Shown piece by piece: positions 15,831-26,446 of a DNA stretch of 64,000 nucleotides. Origin of the DNA: Allobosea sp. UNC402CLCol (lineage in GTDB: Bacteria; Pseudomonadota; Alphaproteobacteria; Rhizobiales; Beijerinckiaceae); contig NZ_JQJJ01000013.1 in assembly GCF_000745475.1 (NCBI RefSeq), positions 372,001-436,000 on the forward strand, in the 5' to 3' direction. The notes below the pieces were generated by a model that had not been told where the DNA came from, searched no databases, and worked only from the letters and a program-made list of their open reading frames with translations. Position 1 is the first letter of the stretch. The number at the start of each line of letters is the position of its first letter. The position numbers and the translations under genes are program-made.

Positions 15831-17351
15831 ATGTTCGAGCGGCAGCAAATCGGAGATACGGTCGAGGCAGCGTCGGTGGTGGTGACAATGGCGGTCGAGG
15901 AGACTGCTCCGGTCGGAGCAGAGGACGCGTCGCTCCAGGACGCCTGGGAGCGTGTGCGCCGGCGCCTGCGTGCCGAACTCGGCGAGGATGTCTTCTCGAG
16001 CTGGTTCGCCCGGCTCGAAATCGCCGGCATCGTGGGGGGCATCGCCTATCTCACCGTCCCGACTCGCTTCCTGAAAAGCTGGCTCGAGGCCCATTACGCC
16101 GAGCGGCTGCGGGTGAACTGCATCGCCGAGCTGCCGGCGCCGAAGGGCGTGCTGCTCTCGGTCCGCCAGGCTTCACGCGACACCACGCCGGCGCCGCTGG
16201 CGGAAGCCGTGATGCGCAGCCGCCCCGCCTCTTCGACGACACCGGTCCCGGCCGAGGCGGCCAAGCCCGGCGCGGCGACCGCCCAGTCCGGCGAACCCGA
16301 GCTGGTCGATGTCTGCGGCACGACGCTCGACAGGCGGATGAGCTTCCAGAACTTCGTCGTCGGCAAGTCGAACCAGCTCTCCTTCGCCGCGGCCGAGCGC
16401 ATCGCGGCGGCGCCGGCCGGACAGAGCCCTTACAACCCGCTCTATCTCCATGCCGGTGTCGGCCTGGGCAAGACGCATCTGCTGCAGGCCATCGCGCAGG
16501 AAGCCAGGCGGCTGGGCAAGCGCGTCGCCTATTTCACGGCGGACCGCTTCATGTACGGCTTCGTCGCGGCGCTGAAATCGCAGACGGCGCTGGCCTTCAA
16601 GGAGAAGCTGCGCGGCATCGACCTGCTCGTCGTCGACGACGTGCAGTTCATCCAGGGCAAGTCGATCCAGCAGGAGTTCGGCCACACGATCAACGCGCTG
16701 CTCGATGCGGGCAAGCAGATCGTCGTCGCCGGCGACCGCCTTGCCGGCGAGCTCGAGGCCCTCGACGAGCGCATCCGTTCGCGGCTGGGCGGCGGTCTGG
16801 TTGTCGAAGTGGGCGAACTCGACGAAGCCTTGCGCGCCAAGATCCTGGCGACCCGGCTGGAAGCGCTGCAGAGCGCCCATCCCAACTTCCAGGTCAGCCC
16901 GGATGTGGTGGCCTATGTCGCCCGCGTCGTCGCCACCAATGGCCGCGATCTCGACGGCGCTGCCAACCGGCTGCTCGCCCATGCGACGCTGTCCGGCCAG
17001 TTCGTGACGCTGGAGACGGCGGAGGCGGCCATCCGCGACCTCGTGCGGACGCGCGAGCCGCGCCGGGTCAAGATCGAGGACATCCAGAAGCTGGTCGCGA
17101 CGCGCTACAATGTCAGCCGCGCCGATATCCTCTCCGAGCGCCGCACGGCCGCGGTCGTGAAGCCGCGCCAGATCGCGATGTATCTGTCGAAGGCGCTGAC
17201 CCCGCGTTCGCTGCCCGAGATCGGCCGGCGCTTCGGCGGGCGCGATCACACCACGGTGCTGCATGCCGTGCGCAAGATCGAGAAGGCGATCAGCGAGGAC
17301 CGCTCGCTGCATGAGGAGGTCGATCTCCTGAAGCGCATGCTGCAGGAGTGA
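15831..17351 (+). CDS. dnaA: Chromosomal replication initiator protein DnaA
   Basis: This AAA+ initiator of about 506 residues binds DnaA boxes and opens oriC. An N-terminal domain I (about residues 28-95, DAWERVRRRLRAEL and FSSWFARLEIAG) is followed by a variable linker and the ATPase domain with Walker A GVGLGKTHLL and Walker B LLVVDDVQFIQG. The C-terminal DNA-binding domain IV carries the DnaA signature FGGRDHTTVLHAVRKI. The start is uncertain: ATG 15831 is preferred, ATG 15819 and ATG 15889 are alternatives. It is followed by dnaN and recF. The GANTC cluster upstream suggests methylation-linked cell-cycle control. Confidence 0.95.
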   Translation: MFERQQIGDTVEAASVVVTMAVEETAPVGAEDASLQDAWERVRRRLRAELGEDVFSSWFARLEIAGIVGGIAYLTVPTRFLKSWLEAHYAERLRVNCIAELPAPKGVLLSVRQASRDTTPAPLAEAVMRSRPASSTTPVPAEAAKPGAATAQSGEPELVDVCGTTLDRRMSFQNFVVGKSNQLSFAAAERIAAAPAGQSPYNPLYLHAGVGLGKTHLLQAIAQEARRLGKRVAYFTADRFMYGFVAALKSQTALAFKEKLRGIDLLVVDDVQFIQGKSIQQEFGHTINALLDAGKQIVVAGDRLAGELEALDERIRSRLGGGLVVEVGELDEALRAKILATRLEALQSAHPNFQVSPDVVAYVARVVATNGRDLDGAANRLLAHATLSGQFVTLETAEAAIRDLVRTREPRRVKIEDIQKLVATRYNVSRADILSERRTAAVVKPRQIAMYLSKALTPRSLPEIGRRFGGRDHTTVLHAVRKIEKAISEDRSLHEEVDLLKRMLQE

Positions 17352-17505
17352 GGGAGCGGCCGCTCGCGCCTGTCCTGCCAAATGGTTGTGGTTGCCGGGA
17401 TGCGCGGCCCTTGCGCGCCCGGCTGCTGTCCGGCAATGTCGCTGGCCATTCATTCGGGCCCGGGCCGTCATGCCTGGGCGGCTAGCGTCAGAAGACTAGA
17501 CAATC

Positions 17506-18621
17506 ATGAAGGTCACGGTCGAACGTTCCACGCTGCTCAAATCGCTCGGCCACGTGCATCGCGTGGTGGAGCGCCGCAACACCATCCCGATCCTGTCGAA
17601 CCTGCTGCTCAGCGCCACTGATGGAGGCCTGCGCCTCAAGGCGACCGATCTCGACATCGAGGTGGTGGAGACGATTCCGGCCGATGTCACCGAGTCCGGC
17701 GCGACGACCGTGCCGGCGCACACCCTCTATGACATCGTCCGCAAGCTGTCGGACGGCGCGCAGGTCTCGCTGGAGACCACCGGCGACACCGGCCTCGTGC
17801 TGCGCTCGGGCCGCTCGCGCTTCCAGCTCCAGACCTTGCCGGAAAGCGATTTCCCGGACATCACCGCCGGCGAGATGGCGCATCGCTTCGTGCTGCCGGC
17901 CGGCGAGCTCAAGCGCCTGATCGACAAGACCCAGTTCGCGATCTCGACCGAGGAAACGCGCTACTATCTCAACGGCATTTATCTCCACACCATCGATGTC
18001 GATGGCCGCCCGGTGCTGCGCGCCGTCGCGACCGACGGGCACCGGCTCGCCCGGGTCGACACCGCCGCCCCGCAGGGCTCGGCCGGCATGCCCGGCGTGA
18101 TCGTGCCGCGCAAGGCCGTGGCCGAGATCCAGAAGCTGCTGGAGGATGGCGAGAGCGAGGTCGCGGTCGAGCTTTCCGGCTCGAAGATCCGCATCGCCGC
18201 CGCCGATGTCGTGCTGACGTCGAAGCTGATCGACGGCACCTTCCCCGACTATCAGCGCGTCATCCCCTCCGGCAACGACAAGCGGCTGACGGTGGACAGG
18301 GGCGATTTCGCCGCTTCCGTCGACCGCGTCTCGACGATCTCCTCCGAGCGCGGCCGGGCCGTGAAGCTCTCGATGGCGGACGGGCGCATGACGCTCTCCG
18401 TCACCAACCCGGATTCCGGCTCGGCGACCGAGGAGATCGAGGTCGATTACGAGGCGAGCCCGCTCGATATCGGCTTCAACGCCCGCTACCTGATGGACAT
18501 CGCCGCCCAGCTCGACGGCGACACGGCGCTGCTGAAGCTCGCCGACCCGGGTTCGCCGACCGTGATCCAGGACCGCGAAGGCGCCTCCGCGCTCTATGTG
18601 CTGATGCCGATGCGCGTGTGA
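17506..18621 (+). CDS. dnaN: DNA polymerase III beta sliding clamp
   Basis: This 371-residue clamp subunit encircles DNA and tethers polymerase III and many repair proteins. The three-domain repeat architecture is visible: VHRVVERRNTIPILSNLLL near the start, LQTLPESDFPDI at the end of domain I, FAISTEETRYYLNGIYLH in domain II, and the C-terminal ALYVLMPMRV that forms part of the client-binding pocket. It lies 154 nt after dnaA and 13 nt before recF, the classical dnaA-dnaN-recF order. Length is typical. Confidence 0.97.
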   Translation: MKVTVERSTLLKSLGHVHRVVERRNTIPILSNLLLSATDGGLRLKATDLDIEVVETIPADVTESGATTVPAHTLYDIVRKLSDGAQVSLETTGDTGLVLRSGRSRFQLQTLPESDFPDITAGEMAHRFVLPAGELKRLIDKTQFAISTEETRYYLNGIYLHTIDVDGRPVLRAVATDGHRLARVDTAAPQGSAGMPGVIVPRKAVAEIQKLLEDGESEVAVELSGSKIRIAAADVVLTSKLIDGTFPDYQRVIPSGNDKRLTVDRGDFAASVDRVSTISSERGRAVKLSMADGRMTLSVTNPDSGSATEEIEVDYEASPLDIGFNARYLMDIAAQLDGDTALLKLADPGSPTVIQDREGASALYVLMPMRV

Positions 18622-18634
18622 AGGGCTTTCGGCC

Positions 18635-19762
18635 GTGACGGCCGTTACGCGCCTGATCCTGCAGGATTTCCGTTCCTACGAGGCCCTCGATCTCCCGGTC
18701 GAGGGTCAAATCGTTGCGCTGATCGGCGAGAACGGTGCCGGCAAGACCAATATCCTCGAAGCGCTCTCGCTCTTCGCGCCCGGCCGTGGCCTGCGCCGGG
18801 CCGAGCTGCCCGGCATGGCGCGCCAGGGCGGCGACGGCAGCTTCGCCGCGTCCATCACCTTGGCCGATGAGGCCGGCCGGCTTGGTATCGGGCTCGGACC
18901 ACTCGATGCGGAAGGGCGCCGCCCGCGCATCGCCCGCATCGACGGCACGACCGCCGGCTCGGCGCTGGCCTTCAGCGAATATCTGCGGCTGGTCTGGCTG
19001 ACGCCCGATCTCGACGGGCTGTTCCGCGGCGCCGCCGGCGACCGGCGCCGTTTCCTCGACCGTCTCGTGCTGGCGATCGATCCCGGCCATGCGACCCGCT
19101 CGAACGCGCTGGAGCGGGCTCTGCGCTCGCGCAACCGTATCCTGGAAGAGAGCCCCAATCAGGGACAATGGCTCGACGCCGTCGAGCGCGAGGTCGCCGA
19201 ACTCGGCGTCGCGGTCGCCGCCGCCCGGGCCGAGACGGTGGCGCGGCTCTCCGCCATCATCGCCGAGACGCGAGACGAGGCCTCGCCCTTCCCTTTCGCG
19301 GATATCGAGCTCTCCGGCGAGATCGACGCGCTGGTCGCGCGCCTGCCGGCCGTCGACGCGGAGGACGCCTATCGCGACCTGCTGCGTCAGGGCCGCCACC
19401 GCGACCGTGCCGCCGGGCGCACGCTCGCGGGGCCGCAAGCCTCCGATCTCGAGGTCCGGCACGGGCCGAAGGATATTCCAGCCGGCCAGGGTTCGACCGG
19501 CGAGCAGAAAGCGCTGCTGATCGGGCTCGTGCTCGCCCATGCCAGGCTGGTCGCCGCGATGAGCGGCATCGCGCCGCTGGTCCTGCTCGACGAGATTGCC
19601 GCCCATCTCGATCCGCGCCGCCGCGCGGCGCTCTACGGCGGGCTGACCGGGCTCGGCTGCCAGGTCTGGATGACCGGTGCCGACGCTGCCTTGTTCGGCG
19701 ATTTGCCGGCCGGCGCGCAGCGCTTTTCGGTGACGCCGGGGCGGATCGATCCGCTCGATTGA
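18635..19762 (+). CDS. recF: DNA replication and repair protein RecF
   Basis: This 375-residue SMC-like ATPase acts with RecO and RecR to load RecA at gaps. It starts with GTG 18635, 13 nt after dnaN, and reads TRLILQDFRSYEALDL. Walker A is GENGAGKTNILEALS (about residues 32-46), the signature segment is PAGQGSTGEQKALLIGLVLAHA, and the D-loop/Walker B is PLVLLDEIAAHLDPRRR. It most likely shares transcripts with dnaN. Confidence 0.95.
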   Translation: MTAVTRLILQDFRSYEALDLPVEGQIVALIGENGAGKTNILEALSLFAPGRGLRRAELPGMARQGGDGSFAASITLADEAGRLGIGLGPLDAEGRRPRIARIDGTTAGSALAFSEYLRLVWLTPDLDGLFRGAAGDRRRFLDRLVLAIDPGHATRSNALERALRSRNRILEESPNQGQWLDAVEREVAELGVAVAAARAETVARLSAIIAETRDEASPFPFADIELSGEIDALVARLPAVDAEDAYRDLLRQGRHRDRAAGRTLAGPQASDLEVRHGPKDIPAGQGSTGEQKALLIGLVLAHARLVAAMSGIAPLVLLDEIAAHLDPRRRAALYGGLTGLGCQVWMTGADAALFGDLPAGAQRFSVTPGRIDPLD

Positions 19763-19838
19763 TCGGTCAGGCCACGGCTTGCGATGGGACGCTTCGTCAG
19801 GTTCCTGCTAATCTCGCGGGCAGTCTCGGAGGCTTTCC

Positions 19839-20453
19839 ATGGACATCTCCAGCCTTGCCCTGTTCGCCAGCGTGTATTTCCTCGCCGTCGCCTCGCCCGG
19901 CCCCGCCATCGCGGCGCTGGTCGCGCGCTCGCTGTCATCGGGCTTCCGGCGCTCCTTGCCGTTCCTCGCCGGCATCGTCGCGGGCGATCTCGTCTGGTTC
20001 GCACTGACCGCGCTGGGCTTGAGCGTGCTGATGCAGAGCTTCCACGGCGTCTTCGTCGCGATCAAATATGCCGGCTGCGCCTATCTGCTCTACCTCGCCT
20101 ACAAGGCCTGGACGGCGCCGGCCGAAGCACCGAAGCCCTCCGCTGCCGCCCGCGGCGAGGGTGCGCGCCTGTTCCTCGGCGGCATTGCGCTGACGCTCGG
20201 CAATCCCAAGGTCATGGTCTTCTTCCTGTCGATCCTGCCGCTGGTGATCGACCTCAACGCGATGAGCACGCTGGCCTTCGTCGAAGTCGCCGCGCTGATC
20301 GCCCCGATCATCACGGGGACGCTGATGGCCTATGCCTATGCGGCCGACCGGGCCCGGCGCCTCGTCGCCAGCCCGCGCGCGATGCGCTGGATCAACCGGA
20401 CGACCGGCGGCGTGATGGCCGGCGCAGCCGCCACGATCGCAACGCGGAGCTGA
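19839..20453 (+). CDS. LysE-family amino-acid exporter
   Basis: This 204-residue inner-membrane protein of the LysE/RhtB translocator family has about six hydrophobic segments. The family block ASPGPAIAALVARSLSSG lies at residues 18-35, and the NPKVMVFFLSILP segment near residue 125 is characteristic. Members export lysine, homoserine, threonine or related compounds; the substrate here is unknown. It sits 76 nt after recF. A small membrane-protein gene starts 5 nt after its stop codon and may be co-translated. Confidence 0.88.
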   Translation: MDISSLALFASVYFLAVASPGPAIAALVARSLSSGFRRSLPFLAGIVAGDLVWFALTALGLSVLMQSFHGVFVAIKYAGCAYLLYLAYKAWTAPAEAPKPSAAARGEGARLFLGGIALTLGNPKVMVFFLSILPLVIDLNAMSTLAFVEVAALIAPIITGTLMAYAYAADRARRLVASPRAMRWINRTTGGVMAGAAATIATRS

Positions 20454-20458
20454 TCGGC

Positions 20459-20812
20459 TTGGCTCTGGCAGCCGGCCTCATCGATCTCGGCTTCGCGCTG
20501 TTTCATGCCGCGTTCCGGCGTCTGTTCGGCTGGCCGGAGCGTTTGACGCCATCCGGCGGCCTGAACACGGCGATCACGCAGACGCTCAACGCGATGCTGA
20601 CCTTCGTCTTCCTCGCCTATGGCGCGACCTTGATCTGGCTGGCCGGGCAAGGCCGCGTCCACCCTGTGCTGCCGCTCGTGGGCGCCGCCTTCTGGGGCCT
20701 GCGGCTGACGCTGCAATTCATCTGGTTCGACCTCAAACCCTGGCCGTCGAAGTTGATCACGGCGGTTTTTGCTCTGGCGATCGCGATCCACCTGCTGGCC
20801 GTCAAAGTCTGA
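20459..20812 (+). CDS. Small hydrophobic membrane protein of unknown function
   Basis: I do not recognise this protein. It is about 117 residues with roughly four hydrophobic segments: residues 1-16, 38-58 (LNAMLTFVFLAYGATLIWLAG), about 65-83, and the last 18 residues. The reading frame contains no ATG near its start. TTG 20459 is proposed because GGAG lies 9 nt upstream and coding resemblance begins there. It starts 5 nt after the LysE-family stop codon, suggesting translational coupling and perhaps a joint membrane role. The upstream part of the same open frame overlaps LysE in another frame and is discarded. Confidence 0.6.
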   Translation: MALAAGLIDLGFALFHAAFRRLFGWPERLTPSGGLNTAITQTLNAMLTFVFLAYGATLIWLAGQGRVHPVLPLVGAAFWGLRLTLQFIWFDLKPWPSKLITAVFALAIAIHLLAVKV

Positions 20813-20832
20813 GAGCCATCCAAGCTTTACGC

Positions 20833-20958
20833 CGTCATCCCGGACGAAGCCCTCGGGTCCGATCTTCGATCGGCCCAAGGCTAAACTCCGCGGAGATCCG
20901 GGATCCATCGTAAAGCGCGGCGCCTTTCGATGGATCCCGGGTCAAGCCTGGGATGACG
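20833..20958. repeat. Mosaic inverted repeat, copy 4
   Basis: It starts CGTCATCCCGGACG and ends CCTGGGATGACGG. The internal arms GATCCGGGATCCATCG and CGATGGATCCCGGGTC match copy 1. An extra segment around 20860-20890 makes this copy about 30 nt longer than the others. Confidence 0.8.
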
Positions 20959-21041
20959 GTGGTGGCTCCGAAGGATACCGACACAGGCTTTCGGCTCGAA
21001 AGGCTGGCCAAGCGCGCCCGGCTGCGGCACATCCCTTGTCC

Positions 21042-22880
21042 ATGTCGCCATCCCGCGAATCAGACGCCCGCGCGATCCTCAAATCCGTCTGGGGCTACGA
21101 TGATTTCCGCCCCGGCCAGTGGGAGGTGATCGCAGCCGCGCTCAACGGCGAAGACGTCTTCGCGGTGATGCCCACGGGCTCCGGCAAGTCGATGTGCTAC
21201 CAATTGCCGGCGCTGGTCGCGGGCGGCTTGACGCTGGTCGTCTCGCCCTTGATCGCCCTGATGCGCGACCAGGTCGGCCAGCTCGTGCGAGCCGGCGTAT
21301 CGGCCGCCTCGCTCAACTCAATGAACAGCGAGAGCGAGGCCAGCGAGGCCTGGGACAAGCTCAATTCCGGCGATCTCCGGCTGCTCTTCGTCTCGCCCGA
21401 ACGCTTGGCCGGCGAGGGACTGGTCACCCGCCTGAAGCGGCTCGGTGTGACTCGGCTCGCCATCGATGAGGCGCATTGCGTCTCGCAATGGGGCCATGAT
21501 TTCCGCCCGGAATATCGCCTGCTCGCCAAGACGCGCGAGGCGCTGGGCGGCGTGCCGGTGACGGCGCTGACCGCCACCGCCGACCGGCAGACCCAGGCCG
21601 ATATCGCCCAGCAACTCTTCCCGCAGCCGCCGCGCATGGTGGTGCATTCCTTCGACCGGCCGAACCTGAAACTCGCCTTCGCGCCGAAGGAGCAGCCGCG
21701 CCGGCAGATCGACGACTTCCTGCGCCGGCACCGCAACGGCTCCGGCATCGTCTACTGCTCCTCGCGCAGCAAGACCGAGCGTCTCGCCACGGCGCTCAGC
21801 GAAAAGGGCTGGAATGCCCTGCCCTACCATGCCGGGCTCGAACAGGAGACGCGCAACCGTAACCAGGACATCTTCCTGCAGGAGGACGGCGTCGTCGTCT
21901 GCGCCACCATCGCCTTCGGCATGGGCATCAACAAGCCGGATGTGCGCTTCGTCGTCCATGCCGATATGCCGGGCTCGATCGAGGGCTATTACCAGGAGAT
22001 CGGCCGCGCCGGGCGCGACGGCCTGCCGGCGGATACGCTGACGCTCTATGGCGTCGACGACATGTCTCTGAGGCGCCGCCAGATCGACGAGAAGCAGATC
22101 GACGACGAGCGCCGGCGCATCGAGCACAAGCGCCTCAACGCGATGATCGATCTCTGCGAGAACGCGCTCTGCCGGCGCAGCGCCTTGCTGGCCTATTTCG
22201 GCGAGGAGACGCCGCCTTGCCGGCATGGCAACGCGCCGTTCCGCTGCGATCTCTGCGGCGCCGAGGCGCCCGCACTGCAGGATGCGACGCTCGATGCGCG
22301 CAAGCTGCTCTCGGCCGTGATCCGTTCCGGCGAGCGCTTCGGCGCCGGCCATCTCGCCGATATCCTGACGGGCACGACGACCGAGGTCATCCGCCGCCAG
22401 AACCATGACGGGCTGAAGACCTTCGGCGTCGGCGCCGACAAGCCCAAGGCCGCCTGGATGGGGCTGACGCGCAAGCTCTTCGCCGCCGGGGCGCTGGCCG
22501 AAGCCAGCGCCGAACATGGCGGCTTCAAGCTGACGCCGAAGGGCGAGGACATCCTGTTCGGCCGAGAGGAGATCGCGCTCCGGGCCGACCCGTTCGCCGA
22601 GCGACGCTCCCGCCGCTCGGAGCGCGACGCGGCCCGCGCCGACGGGCTCGACGAGGGCACGGCCGGCCTGTTCGAGCATCTGCGTAAGCTCAGGCTCCAG
22701 ATCGCCCGCGAGGAGGGCGTGGCGGCCTATATCATCTTCACCGACCGGACCCTGATCGCGATGGCGCGCGAGCGGCCGCTGGGCCTGGACGAGATGCGGG
22801 CGATCGAGGGCGTCGGCGAGCGCAAGCTCGCGCAATATGGCGAGGCCTTCGTCGAGGCGATTTCGGAGTTTCGAGGCTAA
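21042..22880 (+). CDS. recQ: ATP-dependent DNA helicase RecQ
   Basis: This 612-residue 3'-5' helicase acts in recombination and fork repair. Domains in order: DEAH helicase core with Walker A MPTGSGKSMCYQ (about 45-56) and box II IDEAHCVSQWGHDFRPEY; second RecA lobe with the motif VI segment QEIGRAGRDG; zinc-binding and winged-helix RQC region with cysteines in CENALCRR and CRHGNAPFRCDLCG; and a C-terminal HRDC domain (last roughly 80 residues, LRLQIAREEGVAAYIIFTD). The start is ATG 21042, where homology begins. It stands between recF and gyrB, flanked by repeat elements, and appears complete. Confidence 0.95.
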   Translation: MSPSRESDARAILKSVWGYDDFRPGQWEVIAAALNGEDVFAVMPTGSGKSMCYQLPALVAGGLTLVVSPLIALMRDQVGQLVRAGVSAASLNSMNSESEASEAWDKLNSGDLRLLFVSPERLAGEGLVTRLKRLGVTRLAIDEAHCVSQWGHDFRPEYRLLAKTREALGGVPVTALTATADRQTQADIAQQLFPQPPRMVVHSFDRPNLKLAFAPKEQPRRQIDDFLRRHRNGSGIVYCSSRSKTERLATALSEKGWNALPYHAGLEQETRNRNQDIFLQEDGVVVCATIAFGMGINKPDVRFVVHADMPGSIEGYYQEIGRAGRDGLPADTLTLYGVDDMSLRRRQIDEKQIDDERRRIEHKRLNAMIDLCENALCRRSALLAYFGEETPPCRHGNAPFRCDLCGAEAPALQDATLDARKLLSAVIRSGERFGAGHLADILTGTTTEVIRRQNHDGLKTFGVGADKPKAAWMGLTRKLFAAGALAEASAEHGGFKLTPKGEDILFGREEIALRADPFAERRSRRSERDAARADGLDEGTAGLFEHLRKLRLQIAREEGVAAYIIFTDRTLIAMARERPLGLDEMRAIEGVGERKLAQYGEAFVEAISEFRG

Positions 22881-22896
22881 GGCTCACCCTGTCCGT

Positions 22897-23003
22897 CGTC
22901 ATTCCGGGCGCAGCGAAGCGGAGACCCGGAATCCATCGTCGAACGCCGGAGCCCTCCGATGGATTCCGGATCGGCGCCGCTTCGCGGCTTGTCCGGAATG
23001 ACG
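22897..23003. repeat. Mosaic inverted repeat, copy 5
   Basis: It starts CGTCATTCCGGGCGCAGCGAAGCG and ends TCCGGAATGACG. Internal arms GGAATCCATCG and CGATGGATTCCGG pair, and the core uses TTCCGG instead of TCCCGG. It lies between recQ and the gyrB promoter. Confidence 0.8.
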
Positions 23004-23051
23004 AGGCAGGCGAACCAAACCGCCCCTCCACGCACACGCACGCGTAGGCGC

Positions 23052-25575
<2,524 letters not shown>

Positions 25576-25598
25576 TCCCACAGCAACGGCCTGCGTCA

Positions 25599-25621
25599 CC
25601 GGAGCGCTTTCGGCGCTCCGG
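25599..25621 (+). terminator. Hairpin after gyrB, possible terminator
   Basis: A 9-bp perfect stem, CCGGAGCGC (25599-25607) with GCGCTCCGG (25613-25621), encloses a 5-nt loop and starts 24 nt after the gyrB stop codon. A T-run is missing, so it may need Rho or may only protect the mRNA end. Confidence 0.45.
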
Positions 25622-25642
25622 CTTCGGCGTTATGGTCCGGTC

Positions 25643-25819
25643 ATGGCCCAGACGGAGCAACAACCCGGTGTCGAGAGCGGCCCGCCCGGCCGGGCTGGCA
25701 TCCTGCTGCTCGCCGGCGGGGCTCTCGCTCTGGTTCTGACCGGCCTGCTGCTGTGGTGGCGCGAGGGCAGCCGGCTGTTCACCGACGGTCTGATCGCCGC
25801 CATCGTCGCCTGCTTCTAG
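25643..25819 (+). CDS. 58-residue single-pass membrane protein of unknown function
   Basis: This short gene begins at ATG 25643 and encodes a soluble, polar N-terminus (MAQTEQQPGVESG), one hydrophobic helix at about residues 19-38 (ILLLAGGALALVLTGLLLW) and a short C-terminus ending IVACF. Its stop lies 30 nt before the SCO gene, so co-expression is likely. I do not recognise a family. By context it could be a small assembly partner in copper or oxidase biogenesis, but that is only a guess. Confidence 0.55.
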   Translation: MAQTEQQPGVESGPPGRAGILLLAGGALALVLTGLLLWWREGSRLFTDGLIAAIVACF

Positions 25820-25849
25820 CGGTCTCCAGCTTCTCTTCGGGACATCACC

Positions 25850-26446
25850 GTGAATCGCCGCCTCATCCTGCCCCTCGTCGTCTTCCTCGCCGGCGCGCTC
25901 GCGCTCGCCGCAGCGGCGATCCTCACCTTCTCCCCCGGTGGCCGGACGACGGGGAGCGGGACGGCCAGCGTCGGCGGCCCCTTCACCCTGACCACGCAGG
26001 ACGGCAAGCCGCTCTCCGATACGGATCTGCGCGGCTCGCCCTTCCTGGTCTTCTTCGGCTTCACCCATTGCCCCGATGTCTGCCCGACCAAGCTCTTCGA
26101 GATCTCCGAAGCGCTGCGCGCCGCCGGCGAAAGCGACAAGGCCAAGAACCTGAAGGCGCTGTTCGTGACCGTCGATCCCGAGCGCGACACGCCGGAGGTG
26201 ATGAAGAGCTATCTCAGCTCCTTCGATCCGCGCATCATCGGCCTCACCGGCGATCGCGCGGCGATCGATGCGACGATCAAGGCTTATCGCGCTTATGCGA
26301 AGAAGACGCCGCTCAAGGATGGCGACTACACGATGGACCATACCGCGCTGGTCTATCTGATGGGCAAGGATGGCAGCTTCGTCGGCGCCTTCAATATCGA
26401 ACAGGCACCGGCGCAGGCGGCGACGGAGTGGCTTCGCCAGAGCTGA
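25850..26446 (+). CDS. SCO1/SenC-family copper chaperone
   Basis: This 198-residue thioredoxin-fold protein of the SCO family assists CuA-site assembly in cytochrome c oxidase. It starts with GTG 25850. Residues 5-25 are a hydrophobic signal anchor, so the domain is periplasmic. The copper ligands are the CxxxC in THCPDVCPTKLFE (about residues 73-77) and the distal histidine in MDHTALVYLMG near residue 163, so all three are present. Upstream is a 58-residue membrane protein. Its last 56 nt overlap the convergent glycosyltransferase gene. No oxidase genes are in view. Confidence 0.92.
   Translation: MNRRLILPLVVFLAGALALAAAAILTFSPGGRTTGSGTASVGGPFTLTTQDGKPLSDTDLRGSPFLVFFGFTHCPDVCPTKLFEISEALRAAGESDKAKNLKALFVTVDPERDTPEVMKSYLSSFDPRIIGLTGDRAAIDATIKAYRAYAKKTPLKDGDYTMDHTALVYLMGKDGSFVGAFNIEQAPAQAATEWLRQS

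Noticed and set aside
15529-15888. 119-codon minus-strand frame upstream of dnaA
   Set aside because: It overlaps the dnaA start, has no ribosome site or recognisable domain, and looks like chance coding potential.
19784-20812. A single 342-codon frame spanning the LysE region
   Set aside because: Its first two thirds read LysE in the wrong frame. The real content is the 204-residue LysE protein followed by a small membrane protein starting at about 20459.
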